Assembly: GCA_022705325.1 (NCBI GenBank)
Contig: JAKJER010000028.1
Location: forward strand, 1-64,000
Length of the DNA stretch: 64,000 nucleotides
Direction of reading: 5' to 3'
Origin: Planctomycetota bacterium
GTDB taxonomy: Bacteria > Planctomycetota > Phycisphaerae > SM23-33
Made by a program: the position numbers and the translations under genes. Below, piece by piece: positions 32,799 through 42,554 of this stretch; the stretch's first letter is position 1; every line of letters begins with the position of its first letter. The notes beneath the pieces are model-generated. The model was given only the letters and a program-made list of their open reading frames with translations. It searched no databases and was not told the origin of the DNA.

Positions 32799-33335
32799 TC
32801 AGAGTCCGAATCCCTTGGTGTAGCCCCTGGACCATCTTCGCCTTCGGCAACTTGGACAATGCGTCAGGCGCACAATGAGCCACTCGATGAACTGGAACGT
32901 GTACGCGAAGAACAAGATCAAAGCGATGGTGAGGATGAGGAGGAAGGGGGCGGCCAGAGCGGTTGCCCACCACGGGTAATGCCTCCAAATGCGCACACCT
33001 ATCACGAGCGAGATTCCGCCGCCAAAGCCCAAGTACATGGAAGCGAGCACACCGCAACTCACTGTGGGCAGACAACCCCGGGCAACCACGGTCTGACATG
33101 ATCTGCACCTGCAATACACACGGTCTTCGAAAGTACGGCAGTCATTATCGAAAGAGCAGAAGCGGTTGGCAACAACCTCATTCTGTCCGGCCGGGCCGAG
33201 GAATGGAGCCCCGGCCCGCGCACAGGAACAGGCCCCGGCAAGCAACACAGGCCGGCAAGGTGAGTCTTGGGAATGCCAAGGCCTGCAGCCAGGGCAAGAA
33301 TACCCCCAACAGGTCCTTGCCGTCGCCCGCGGCAA
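32799..33335 (-). CDS. Hypothetical cysteine-rich membrane protein
   Basis: Up to 178 residues; the start is uncertain (this TTG is the first available, and the first ~55 residues may be spurious). The supported part begins around FCSFDNDCRTFEDRVYCRCR, a Cys-rich patch that may bind zinc. It continues with two hydrophobic segments (SCGVLASMYLGFGGGISLVI and ALAAPFLLILTIALILFFAY) and ends in a CPSC zinc-knuckle-like motif with a basic tail (CRRRRWSRGYTKGFGL). The topology suggests an inner-membrane protein with cytoplasmic zinc knuckles. Family unknown. It lies next to another hypothetical gene in a patch of lower GC than the surroundings. Confidence 0.5.
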   Translation of the reverse strand: MPRATARTCWGYSCPGCRPWHSQDSPCRPVLLAGACSCARAGAPFLGPAGQNEVVANRFCSFDNDCRTFEDRVYCRCRSCQTVVARGCLPTVSCGVLASMYLGFGGGISLVIGVRIWRHYPWWATALAAPFLLILTIALILFFAYTFQFIEWLIVRLTHCPSCRRRRWSRGYTKGFGL

Positions 33336-33437
33336 CGCATGCAGTGGACCTCAGCGAATAGAAGCTGCAGCCGCGAACATTCATGGTCGCCCCGAATCCA
33401 GTCGCCTGTCGAACCCCCAAGGCAGGGCATCAGTTGC

Positions 33438-33866
33438 TTAGTGAGTGCGAATATACCGCACGATGTCCTCACCAGAAGCGATGCAGACAACGCCTCCGAG
33501 CGCGTCAGCCATTCCCTCCGGCAGATGCTCTGCAACGCTGGCACAGGCGACCAGTGCCTGGCTTCCGGGGTAGTAGAGAACCACATTGCCAAGCCGCATA
33601 ACGGACGACAAAGCATCCCACAACCGTTGGTCTTCGCATGGACGTTCAATCATGGCCGACGCGATCGTACCCGGCCGGATGGAATCACGCTCGTTTGGGT
33701 CTGGAGTCACATGAATATCGCAAGAATTGGCTTGGTCGTATTCGACGTGCCATACGTCGCTGTCTTCATCGGAGATAAAGCCCGCAAATGCGTCGAGCCA
33801 ATGCTGTCGGGGAATTCCTGCCGGTTCGCCCCGACTGAAGCAACTGACGAAGAGATCAAAACCCAT
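33438..33866 (-). CDS. Conserved-looking hypothetical protein (MGFDLFVSCF type)
   Basis: 142 residues, acidic and soluble, with no signal peptide. It begins GFDLFVSCFSRGEPAGIPRQ, contains SCDIHVTPD and RPCEDQRLWDAL, and ends with VVLYYPGSQALVAC and GEDIVRYI. I recall this pattern from small stand-alone bacterial proteins, often solitary or near toxin/immunity-type genes, but no function is established. The pattern of conserved aromatic and acidic residues supports a true gene. GC content is lower than that of its neighbours. The gene ends convergent with nothing; the exported nitrilase gene lies 19 bp upstream on the same strand. Confidence 0.7.
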   Translation of the reverse strand: MGFDLFVSCFSRGEPAGIPRQHWLDAFAGFISDEDSDVWHVEYDQANSCDIHVTPDPNERDSIRPGTIASAMIERPCEDQRLWDALSSVMRLGNVVLYYPGSQALVACASVAEHLPEGMADALGGVVCIASGEDIVRYIRTH

Positions 33867-33885
33867 TTGGATTCTCCATAACTGC

Positions 33886-35679
33886 TCACCTGTACAGTTC
33901 CGGCCGGCGCTGGCCCAGCAGCACCGCGCGAAGCTCCCCTTTGGCCACCGGCTGCGGGCGGGCGGAGTACATGTTCGCCTTGGCTTTCTCGTCCACCCGC
34001 TGGTAGGGGTCCGGATACGTTCCGGCCTTGAGCATCTCCTCCGGCCACTCGTGGTACTGCGGACGGTTGTCCAGGCGCAACGTCACGATCAGCGGCTCGT
34101 TGTCGCAGTGATACTGCGAGCCGGCCAGCATCATCCCCCACGGGTCCATCACGTACGTGCGGTGGTCCGTCTGGGCGGTCTGGCAGGCGGCCCGCAGCAG
34201 GAAGTACCCGTTGTCCAGGCAGCGCCCGTAGTCCCGCAGGCGGGTGTGATCGGTGAAGGGGCCCGCGTCCTGCGTGGAGAAGAGCATCAGGTCCGCCTGG
34301 TGCAGGGCGGCCACCCGGTCGATCTGCGGGGCGTACACGTCCGCGCAGATCTTCAGGCAGACCCGGCCGAAGTCCAGGTCGAATATCCCCACCCGCTGCC
34401 CGGCCTGGTAGAACTTCGATTCCTTCGGGGTGGTCTGGATGATCTTGGTGTAGCGGGCGATCTCCTTGCCGTCGCGTCCGTACAGGATGGCCTCGTTGAA
34501 CCCGCGCTCCAGCTCGCCGGCGATGACGACGTACATCTTGTGCCGCCCAGCCAACTCGGCGATGCGGGCCAGCCATGTGCTGTTGCGCTGGCGGAACTTC
34601 ACCGCCTCGTCATCGTTGTGGTACCACACGTACTCCCACAGGCAGGCGACGTCGCACCCGGCCCGCCCGCAGGCGTCCAGCTTGGCCAGCAGCTTGTCGA
34701 TGTTCCCCTCGCACTCGATGGTCGCGGTGCGGATCACTCGCTTCGTGTCCGCCTTGCGGGCAAAGGGCGCGGGCAGCTTGTCCTTGTCCGCCGTCAGATC
34801 AGCGTAGACGCCCTTGGTGTCCAGGCCGCCCGCGCGGGCCTTGGACGCCAGCCGGCCCGCCGGCACGGTCGCGACGGCGATCCCGCCCGCGTGCCCGCTG
34901 TCGGCCAGCGTGTGGCCGTCCGAGTCGAACACCTGCGCCCGCCCGATGGGCCAGCTCGCCGTCCACGAGAAGGCATCGCGGTATCCGCCGTAGTCCCGCC
35001 TGCCGGCGTAGCGGGCCACCGCGTAGTGCAGGCGGTAGTCCGCCGCCCGCCCCTGGATCGACAACGCCGTCGTGTGCTCGTCCCGCACGGGCCAGGGAGA
35101 CGTGCACCAGGCCACCAGGTTCGCCCCGCGGCGCTTGTAGACCATGTCGATCTCGGGGAAGTACTGGTCCGTTCCGATCTTCAACCCCACCGCGCCGACG
35201 TCCGTGTCCAGCACGACCAGCCTGTCGCCCAGCTCGAAGTCCTTCTCCCGCGGCAGGCGGTGCGTCTTGCGATACTTGCCCGCGATCTTGCCCGAGCGGT
35301 CGCACAGGAAGGCGGTCACGTACGTCTTGTCGCCCTCCTTCTCGCGCAGACAGCCGATCACGTTCATGCGGTGCCTGGCGGCCTTGCGGGCGATCGCGTC
35401 CGCGGCTGGGCCGGGAATGGGTTCTGCCGGCTGGTCCACGCACGCCTCCGGCAGCACAGCCAGGTCCGCCCCGGCTGCGCCCGCCTCGTCCAGGGCGGCC
35501 TCCACGTGGGCCAGCGTGCGATAGCCCTGGTCCCACACCAGCGAGATGGGCACGATTCGGACGAACTTCGTCGGCGCGGGCACAGGCGCGATCGGGGCGG
35601 AGGCGGGTTGACTGGTCGCAGCGGCCTGAAGCGAATCCGCCGCCAGGACAAGAGCGAGCACGGCCAAGCGAGTGCGCAT
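33886..35679 (-). CDS. Exported double-domain carbon-nitrogen hydrolase (nitrilase superfamily)
   Basis: 597 residues: a signal peptide (LAVLALVLAADSLQAAA) and two nitrilase-superfamily domains (~38-290 and ~318-560). Members use a Glu-Lys-Cys triad to hydrolyse or form amides. The first domain has Glu78 (LPEACVDQ) and Lys138 (KYRKTHRLP), but the nucleophile position reads GLKIGTD, with Gly169 in place of Cys. The second domain has Glu350, Lys413 and Cys446 (CLKICADVYAP), so it appears complete. Exported, duplicated and half-degenerate nitrilases are unusual; a second one occurs at 53385-55199. A role in cutting amide or N-acyl groups on extracellular glycans or peptides is a guess. Confidence 0.85.
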   Translation of the reverse strand: MRTRLAVLALVLAADSLQAAATSQPASAPIAPVPAPTKFVRIVPISLVWDQGYRTLAHVEAALDEAGAAGADLAVLPEACVDQPAEPIPGPAADAIARKAARHRMNVIGCLREKEGDKTYVTAFLCDRSGKIAGKYRKTHRLPREKDFELGDRLVVLDTDVGAVGLKIGTDQYFPEIDMVYKRRGANLVAWCTSPWPVRDEHTTALSIQGRAADYRLHYAVARYAGRRDYGGYRDAFSWTASWPIGRAQVFDSDGHTLADSGHAGGIAVATVPAGRLASKARAGGLDTKGVYADLTADKDKLPAPFARKADTKRVIRTATIECEGNIDKLLAKLDACGRAGCDVACLWEYVWYHNDDEAVKFRQRNSTWLARIAELAGRHKMYVVIAGELERGFNEAILYGRDGKEIARYTKIIQTTPKESKFYQAGQRVGIFDLDFGRVCLKICADVYAPQIDRVAALHQADLMLFSTQDAGPFTDHTRLRDYGRCLDNGYFLLRAACQTAQTDHRTYVMDPWGMMLAGSQYHCDNEPLIVTLRLDNRPQYHEWPEEMLKAGTYPDPYQRVDEKAKANMYSARPQPVAKGELRAVLLGQRRPELYR

Positions 35680-35790
35680 GGGTCACCTCGCAAGACATGG
35701 TAACCGACCGCGCCGCCGTTGAAAACGGGGGGAGTCGCAGGGAGCGGAAAGAGCGGGTCCGGCTGGTCATGGACGACCAGTGAGTTCCCG

Positions 35791-36954
35791 TCAGACCTTC
35801 AGCAGTCGCCGATACAGCGCGACGTAGTTGTGCATCATCGTCTCGAAGGTGAAGATCGACAGGTCCTCGCGGCGCACGGGCGCGGGGCCGGCGACGCCGA
35901 GTTGGCGGACGATCGCGTCGGCGAGTTCGGTTTCGCCTCGGCGGGGGACGGGGATGATCGACGGGCACACCGCCGCGATCTGCGGCAGGTCGCCGACGGC
36001 GGTGGCCACGCAGGGCAGGCCGCTGGCCAGCGCCTCCAGCACGGTCACGGGCATGGCCTCGCTGTCGCTGGAGTTGGCGAACACGTCCATGGCCCACAGC
36101 CCGCGGTTGAGGTCGAAGGCGTCCACGCGCCCCGTGAAGCAGGTGCGGTCGGCGATACCCAGTTCCCCGGCCAGCGCCATCAGGGCCGGGCGCTCGTCTC
36201 CCTCGCCCACCAGCAGCAGGCGCAGCTCGGGCCGGTCGGCCGAGACCCGCTTGAACGCCCGCAGCAGCAGCGGGTGGTTCTTCACCGGCGACATCCGCCC
36301 GACCGTTCCGACCACGCGGGCGTCGGCGGGCATGTTCCATCGCTGTCGCGCGTCGGCCCGCTGGTCGGGCGTGGGCGGCTGGAAGGTGTCCACGTTCACG
36401 CCGTTCCACAGGATGTCCATGTCGGCGGGCAGGCGGACGACCTGGCGCAGGTAGCCCGCCAGCGTGTGCGAGACGCTCACCAGGCGATCGATCCGCCGGA
36501 TGGCGACGCGCTCCTCGCTGCAGACGATGGGCCAGTCGGGGTGGTGCCTTCCATGGTCGGTGTGGACGATCTTGAGATAGGGCAGCGTCCAGCCCAGCAG
36601 GGCGGCGTACAACATGCAGCCGCTGTGCGAGTGCACCAGGCGCACGCCGCGCCGCACGCAGAAGCGCGCCAGGCGAAGCACCGAGCCCAGGTCGAGGCCG
36701 CCCTTTCGATTGGCGACGAACACCTCGACGCCCTCGCGGCGGATCTCGTCGGCGAAGAACCCGCCGTGGTCCATGCAGGCGACGTCGGTGCTCAGCCCGA
36801 ACTCGGGGGCCCGCTCGGTCATCTGCCAGACCAGGTTCTCCAGCCCGCCGATGTCCAGGCTGAGCACCAGGTGGATCATGCGGACGGGCGAGGTCCCCGA
36901 GCACGCGGTCTGCCCGCAGTCGGCTGATAGAGAAGCCGCCGAAGCACCGGTCAC
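35791..36954 (-). CDS. Glycosyltransferase family 4
   Basis: 387 residues (family similarity begins at MIHLVLSLDIGGLENLV; an ATG at 36879 is an alternative start). It has the GT-B fold: N-terminal acceptor half with IGGLEN and HSHSGCMLYAAL, and C-terminal donor half with GTVGRMSPVKNHPLLLRAF, LLLVGEGDERP and the E-x7-E motif in SSDSEAMPVTVLEALASG. Such retaining enzymes transfer a sugar from a nucleotide donor, here probably to a growing surface polysaccharide or lipid-linked glycan. It is the last of four genes (39870 to 35791, minus strand) and overlaps the aminotransferase gene by 4 bp (ATGA). Confidence 0.92.
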   Translation of the reverse strand: MTGASAASLSADCGQTACSGTSPVRMIHLVLSLDIGGLENLVWQMTERAPEFGLSTDVACMDHGGFFADEIRREGVEVFVANRKGGLDLGSVLRLARFCVRRGVRLVHSHSGCMLYAALLGWTLPYLKIVHTDHGRHHPDWPIVCSEERVAIRRIDRLVSVSHTLAGYLRQVVRLPADMDILWNGVNVDTFQPPTPDQRADARQRWNMPADARVVGTVGRMSPVKNHPLLLRAFKRVSADRPELRLLLVGEGDERPALMALAGELGIADRTCFTGRVDAFDLNRGLWAMDVFANSSDSEAMPVTVLEALASGLPCVATAVGDLPQIAAVCPSIIPVPRRGETELADAIVRQLGVAGPAPVRREDLSIFTFETMMHNYVALYRRLLKV

Positions 36955-38120
36955 GGCACGGTCCTCTCGGCCTGGGCCGGCTGCCGCCCGCAGGCCTCCA
37001 ACGCGTCAGCCAGCGCCTGAACGACCGTGTCCTGCTCCTGCTCGGTCAGGGCTGCGTGCAGCGGGATGGAGATCTCACGGGCGGTGTAGTCGTCGGTGAT
37101 GGGCAGGCTGGCGGCCTTGGCGTGGACGTCGTAGCAGCTTTGGCGGTGCAGGGGCGTGTAGTGAACGGCTGTCTCGATCCCTCGCTCGCGGAGGAAGACC
37201 CGCACCGCCCTGCGGTCCGCGCCCCGGGGCACGAGCACGGGGTAGACGTGCGACGTGCCGCTGTCGCGGACGCCCGCGAAGGGGCGGCCTAGCGGCAGGT
37301 CGGCCAGCCCCAATGGGGCAAGCTTGCGGTCGTACAACTTGGCCAGCTCGATGCGCCGGGCGTTGAACCGCTCCAGCTTGCCCAACTGGGCCAGGCCCAC
37401 CGCGGCTGTCAGGTCGCTGATGCGGGCGTTCCAGCCGGGGAAGGCGATGCGGTAGTCGTAGCCGGCCTCGTCGGGGTCAGCAAAGCGTTCCAGCCCGTGC
37501 TCGCGGAGGCGGCGGGCGAAGGCGTTGAGGTCCGCGTCGTCGGTAACGAGCATCCCGCCCTCGCCGCAGGTCATGTTCTTGGTCGAGTGGAAGCTGTATG
37601 CGGCGCAGTCGCAGAGCTCGCCGATGGGCCGGCCCTCGGGCCTGAGGCCCGGCGCGTGCGTGGCGTCGACGATAAGCTTGAGTCCGCGCTGCCGGCACGC
37701 CTGCCGGGTCGCGACCAGGCGCTGGATGTAGCCCGCGTAGGCCACGAACATCACGGCCCGCGTGGCGGGCGTCACGTCGGCCGGCCAGGCGGTCTCGTCC
37801 AGCAGCGGGCAGTCCAGCGAGGCGATCTCGCCCCAGATCACCCGCGAGCCCTGGCGGACGACGGTGGCCGCCGACGCCGAGAACGTCAGGGAGGGCACGA
37901 CGACCTCGTGGCCGGCGGCGACGCCCATGGCCTCCAGCGCCAGCGACAGGGCGGCCGTCCCGCTCTGGCAGGCGATGGCGTGGCGCGCGCCGACAGAGGC
38001 GGCGAACTGTTCCTCGAACGCCCGCACCCGCGGGCCCTGGGCGATCCAGTTGGCCCGGATCACCTCGCTGACGGCATCGAGCTCAGCCTGGTCGAACAGC
38101 GGCTGGACTAGTCGGATCAT
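36951..38120 (-). CDS. DegT/DnrJ/EryC1/StrS-family sugar aminotransferase
   Basis: 389 residues, typical length. It is a fold-type I PLP enzyme: the PLP-lysine is in FHSTKNMTCGEGGMLVTDD, the ribose/phosphate contacts are in CQSGTAALSLALEAMG, and the Asp that holds the pyridine is in IVDATHAPGL. The C-terminus includes the substrate loop SGTSHVYPVLV and RGIETAVHYTPLHRQ. These enzymes aminate keto-sugar nucleotides from glutamate, as in 4-amino-sugar synthesis. Its stop overlaps the glycosyltransferase start, and its own start abuts the epimerase stop, so it is a mid-operon gene. Confidence 0.93.
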   Translation of the reverse strand: MIRLVQPLFDQAELDAVSEVIRANWIAQGPRVRAFEEQFAASVGARHAIACQSGTAALSLALEAMGVAAGHEVVVPSLTFSASAATVVRQGSRVIWGEIASLDCPLLDETAWPADVTPATRAVMFVAYAGYIQRLVATRQACRQRGLKLIVDATHAPGLRPEGRPIGELCDCAAYSFHSTKNMTCGEGGMLVTDDADLNAFARRLREHGLERFADPDEAGYDYRIAFPGWNARISDLTAAVGLAQLGKLERFNARRIELAKLYDRKLAPLGLADLPLGRPFAGVRDSGTSHVYPVLVPRGADRRAVRVFLRERGIETAVHYTPLHRQSCYDVHAKAASLPITDDYTAREISIPLHAALTEQEQDTVVQALADALEACGRQPAQAERTVP

Positions 38121-39086
38121 TTACGTAGCCTCGTAAAGCTTGGAACGGAAGTCGATGGGCTGGGCCCTGCCGACCAGGAAGTCGCGAATGATGCCCAGAC
38201 CCTCGTCGACGTCCTGGCCGACGACGAACCCTCGCCGGGCCATCTTGTCGAAGTTCACCACGTAGTCGCGCCGGTCCTTGCCTGCGCCCAGGTTCTCGAC
38301 CGTCACGGTCGGCCAGTGCTTGCGCACCAGGAGGACGATCTCGTCCTTGGAGTAGTTGAGCCGGCTGTGCCCGAGATTGTAGACGCCGCTGTCGAGGTTG
38401 TTCTGGATGGTCCACACGAAGGCTCGCCCCGCCTCGTCGACGTTCAGGTAGGGGCGCTTGGACGCGCCGGAGTAGACCTCCAGGCGGTTCTCGTAGTGGG
38501 CCTCGGCCGCGAACTGGTTGACCGTCAGGTCGAAGCGCATCCGCTCGGAAAGCCCGAACAGGGTGGACAGGCGGAAGACGACGGACTTCATGCTCCCGTT
38601 GGCCTGCTCCAGGACGAGCTGCTCGGCCGCCAGCTTCGTCCGCCCGTAGACGGAGATGGGGTTGGCCGGGTCGGTCTCGGCGACGGCCTTGTCCCGGGCG
38701 ATCCCGTAGACGCTGCACGTGGAGGAGAGGATGAAGGTCTTGCATCCGTGCTCGCGGGCGGTCTGCGCCGCCTGGAGTGCGGACTCGCGATTGACCTGCT
38801 CGGCCAGCGCGGGGTCCTCGTCGCAGACCTTCTCGCCGACTTTGGCGGCCAGCTGCACCCAGGCCACGGGCCGGTGCTCGCGGGCCAGGGCGGTGATGGC
38901 TGCCAGGTCCCGCACGTCGGCCTGCACCAGCAGGGCGTCCGGCCCCAGCAGTTGGCGGAGGGTCTGCTGCCCGCGGGGGAACAGGTCCACCGCCACCACG
39001 CCGTATCCGGCCTGCTGGAGGCGGTCGCATACCCGGTGCCCCAGATACCCGGCTGCCCCCGTCACGATCACGCGTTCATCTGCCAT
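38121..39086 (-). CDS. NAD-dependent epimerase/dehydratase (extended SDR)
   Basis: 321 residues. The NAD-binding motif is VTGAAGYLGHRV near the N-terminus (GxxGxxG). The catalytic Ser/Thr are in LSSTCSVYG and the YxxxK pair is in SVYGRTKLAAEQ. C-terminal sugar-nucleotide contacts are in YLNVDEAGRAFVW. The family makes or modifies nucleotide sugars (GalE or 4,6-dehydratase type). Its position between the nucleotidyltransferase and the aminotransferase suggests it provides the keto-sugar for amination. Stop and next start are adjacent with no gap. Confidence 0.92.
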   Translation of the reverse strand: MADERVIVTGAAGYLGHRVCDRLQQAGYGVVAVDLFPRGQQTLRQLLGPDALLVQADVRDLAAITALAREHRPVAWVQLAAKVGEKVCDEDPALAEQVNRESALQAAQTAREHGCKTFILSSTCSVYGIARDKAVAETDPANPISVYGRTKLAAEQLVLEQANGSMKSVVFRLSTLFGLSERMRFDLTVNQFAAEAHYENRLEVYSGASKRPYLNVDEAGRAFVWTIQNNLDSGVYNLGHSRLNYSKDEIVLLVRKHWPTVTVENLGAGKDRRDYVVNFDKMARRGFVVGQDVDEGLGIIRDFLVGRAQPIDFRSKLYEAT

Positions 39087-39129
39087 CTCGACTCCTCGGC
39101 TTCGGTAAAGAAGGACGTCCTCTCTCGTC

Positions 39130-39870
39130 TCACGCTTCCTCGCCGCGGACGCTCTCCTGCGGCAGGAGCTTCTTGATCACCGTCTCGTATTCGTCGTTGG
39201 CGCGGGCGTAGTCCTCGGGCCGGCCGATGTCCAGCCAGTAGCCCTCGTACGGGTAGGCCCGCAGGTCGTACTTGCCGTCGATCATCGCCTGCACCAGGTG
39301 GTCGAAGCCGAAGGGCCGATCCGGCGGGATCAGCTCCAGCACGCGCCGGGAGAAGCAGTACACGCCCATCGACACCCAGTGGCGATAGACGGGCTTCTCC
39401 TTCATGGCGATGATGCGGTGGACCGGCCCGTCGTACTCCAGCACGCCGAACTCCGTGGGCACCTCGCGCTTGAAGACCGCGATGGTGGCGTCGGCCCCGC
39501 TGGCCACGTGGCGATCGAAGAACTGACCGAAGTGCAGGTCCGTCAGCACGTCGCCGTTGAGCACCATGAAATGCTCGCCGAGGTCCTCGATCAGCCGCAG
39601 CGGCCCGATCGTCCCCAGCGGGCGGTTCTCGATCGAGTAGTCGATCCGCCCGCCCCAGCGGCTGCCGTCCTCGAAGAATGCCTGGATCAGATGGTGCAGG
39701 TGGTTCAGGGCCACGGTGATCCGCTCGCAGCCGCACGCGATCAGCCGCTGGACCACGATCTCCATGATGGCCTTGTCGCCCACCGGCACGATGGGCTTGG
39801 GTATGAGCGCAGTGTAGGGCTTGAGCCTCGTGCCCTTGCCGCCGGCCAGTAATATAGCGCGAAATCCCAT
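39130..39870 (-). CDS. Sugar-phosphate nucleotidyltransferase
   Basis: 246 residues of the NTP_transferase family. The signature is AILLAGGKGTRLKPYTALIP with KPIVPVGDKAIME, where the G-rich loop binds the NTP. The Asp for metal is in VLNGDVLTDL, and the rest includes FGVLEYDG and IGRPEDYARANDEY, as in glucose-1-phosphate or mannose-1-phosphate transferases. It activates a sugar-1-phosphate to an NDP-sugar, the first step for the operon of epimerase, aminotransferase and glycosyltransferase that follows it (43-bp gap to the epimerase). It has no C-terminal left-handed beta-helix. Confidence 0.92.
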   Translation of the reverse strand: MGFRAILLAGGKGTRLKPYTALIPKPIVPVGDKAIMEIVVQRLIACGCERITVALNHLHHLIQAFFEDGSRWGGRIDYSIENRPLGTIGPLRLIEDLGEHFMVLNGDVLTDLHFGQFFDRHVASGADATIAVFKREVPTEFGVLEYDGPVHRIIAMKEKPVYRHWVSMGVYCFSRRVLELIPPDRPFGFDHLVQAMIDGKYDLRAYPYEGYWLDIGRPEDYARANDEYETVIKKLLPQESVRGEEA

Positions 39871-39985
39871 ACGGCTCCTTCCCTCTCCTCATCGGATAGA
39901 AGGCACGCGGCGCTTAGCTGAAAGGAGGGGGTCCTTAATGGCTTTGTACGTATGGGCTTGGACAATGGCCCAGGTTTTCCCGGCT

Positions 39986-40008
39986 GGCAGGGGGCCGAAG
40001 GCCCTGCC
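39986..40008. other. Hairpin in the divergent gap 39871-40173
   Basis: This 303-bp gap separates two divergent starts and holds no ORF. GGCAGG-GG-GCC pairs with GGCCCTGCC around a GAA loop, with a 2-nt bulge. It may lie in the leader of either gene. No clear promoter hexamers are visible. Confidence 0.3.
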
Positions 40009-40173
40009 GGAAACGGGCCGCCGGGCAAGGGTCCACGTCGGTGGCCGCCCAGGGCCCGCGAACCTGGGCCTCGGCGCGCCAACGACCACGTGGACCGGGC
40101 AGGGGACTGGAGGGACAAGGAACTTCTTGCCGCCCGCGCCCGGGCGGCGTAGCATAACGGCACAGTAGGAGAT

Positions 40174-41142
40174 ATGCCCATGTCCACCCAAGCCGAAGCG
40201 TTCAGCAAAGTCTCTCGCCGCGAAGCCCTCTCGCTTGCCGCCGGCGCCGCCTGCGCCGCGACCGCCGCCTCCGCCCGCGCCGCCGAGCCCAAACCCGCCG
40301 ACAAGTCCAAGCTCACCGTCGGCATCGCCACGCTGGGTTTCTCGGCCATGACCAACGCCGAACTGGCCCCCGAGCTGGCCCGCAACGGGCTGAAGACCGT
40401 CCAGCTCTTCCTGGCCCAGAAAGACAGCAACTTCTGGCGCTACAACTCGCGCAATGACGTCTCGTCCATGACCGCCGAACGCTGCAAGGCCATCGCCGAC
40501 GCCTACCGCTCCGCCGGCGTGACCGTCCACAGCATCGGCGTCTACACCAACCTCATCCACCCCGACGAGGCGGAGCGAAAGGCCAACCTCGACTACTTCG
40601 AGGCCATGATGGCCATCGGCGCCCACATGGGCGTGCGGACGTTCATCAGCGAGGCCGGGCACTACGTCGACGACAAGAAGCCCGAGCCGCACGTGCCCCT
40701 GCACTTCCAGGACGCCGTCTGGCCGCAGATGGTGGACACCGCGCGCGAGCTGGCCAAGCGCGCCGACAAGTACGACGCCAAGGTCCTGCTCGAGCCTTTC
40801 TTCCGCGGCTTCCTGTGCAGCGCCAAGCGGGTGCGGACCTTCCTCCAAGAGGTCAACTCCCCGCGCATCCGCGCCCTGCTGGACCCGGCCAACCTCATCG
40901 AGGTCAACGACCTGGAGGAGATGTTCGCCCAGCTCGGCCCCTGGATCGACTGCTTCCACGCCAAGGACCGCAAGCTCCACACCGACCGCGGCGTGGCCGC
41001 CGGACAGGGCGACGTGGACTACAACAAGTTCGTCGCGCTGGCCGCCCGGACCGCACCCCACGCCCCGCTGGTCCTCGAGTACGTCGGACCGGCCAACTAC
41101 AAGGCCTCGCTGGCCCACCTCCGAAAGGCGATGGACGCGTAG
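40174..41142 (+). CDS. Tat-exported sugar isomerase/epimerase-like TIM barrel
   Basis: 322 residues; a GGAG lies just before this ATG, with a second ATG at 40180. A twin-arginine signal (VSRREALSLAAGAACAATAA) precedes a xylose-isomerase-like TIM barrel: VGIATLGFSAMTN, GVTVHSIGVYTNLIHPDEAE, GVRTFISEAG, KVLLEPFFRGFL, RALLDPANLI, DCFHAKDRKL. The metal-binding acids are expected in LLEPF, LLDPAN and HAKDR. It is the same broad family as the proteins at 26845 and 45588 but clearly diverged from both. Being exported, it may bind or isomerise sugars in the periplasm; this is inference. Confidence 0.82.
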   Translation: MPMSTQAEAFSKVSRREALSLAAGAACAATAASARAAEPKPADKSKLTVGIATLGFSAMTNAELAPELARNGLKTVQLFLAQKDSNFWRYNSRNDVSSMTAERCKAIADAYRSAGVTVHSIGVYTNLIHPDEAERKANLDYFEAMMAIGAHMGVRTFISEAGHYVDDKKPEPHVPLHFQDAVWPQMVDTARELAKRADKYDAKVLLEPFFRGFLCSAKRVRTFLQEVNSPRIRALLDPANLIEVNDLEEMFAQLGPWIDCFHAKDRKLHTDRGVAAGQGDVDYNKFVALAARTAPHAPLVLEYVGPANYKASLAHLRKAMDA

Positions 41143-41193
41143 AGACCGACGCCTCCGGGCAGTCCCCCGGCCGCTGACGGTCACAAGCGGTCA

Positions 41194-41336
41194 CTGTCCC
41201 GTTTTTGCGGAAAATCCATGCCGTCTTGTCGGGCGTCGTTATGGATATAAACTATTTACGCAAAACAGGTTACGCCGAATATGGCAAATCGGTAAATATC
41301 CGAAAAATCAGATAAACAGGCGCAAAGATGGGACAG
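41194..41336. mobile_element. MITE-like relic with inverted ends
   Basis: The 373-bp gap 41143-41515 is AT-rich and holds no gene. CTGTCCCGTTTTTGCG (41194-41209) and CGCAAAGATGGGACAG (41321-41336) are inverted repeats matching at 14 of 16 positions, enclosing a 111-bp AT-rich core with no ORF. Extra ATGGGACA copies lie at 41348-41355 and 41429-41436. This suits a small non-autonomous transposon or a decayed insertion-sequence end; no target duplication was identified. Confidence 0.45.
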
Positions 41337-41515
41337 TAAAGCCCGAAATGGGACATTCACCCGTTCCCAGAAGGAAGGCGCGCAACCGTAAGGTGTTCTG
41401 AGAGAAGATGTTGCGGATGTCCTCTTCGATGGGACAGACGTCGATTTCGCGTCCAGGCGCACACCGGTCCGCGGTCAACCCCGGGCGCAGAGACCGAGAT
41501 TCGACTGCCGACGCT

Positions 41516-42514
<999 letters not shown>

Positions 42515-42519
42515 GTCTT

Positions 42520-42554
42520 CAATTGTCAATTGTCAATGGACAATTGTCAATGCA
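42520..42554. repeat. Heptamer tandem repeat (CAATTGT)
   Basis: Five 7-bp units in register: CAATTGT, CAATTGT, CAATGGA, CAATTGT, CAATGCA. The tract contains the stop codon of the DUF2752 gene and ends 5 bp before the moxR start, so it spans the operon junction. Confidence 0.75.
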
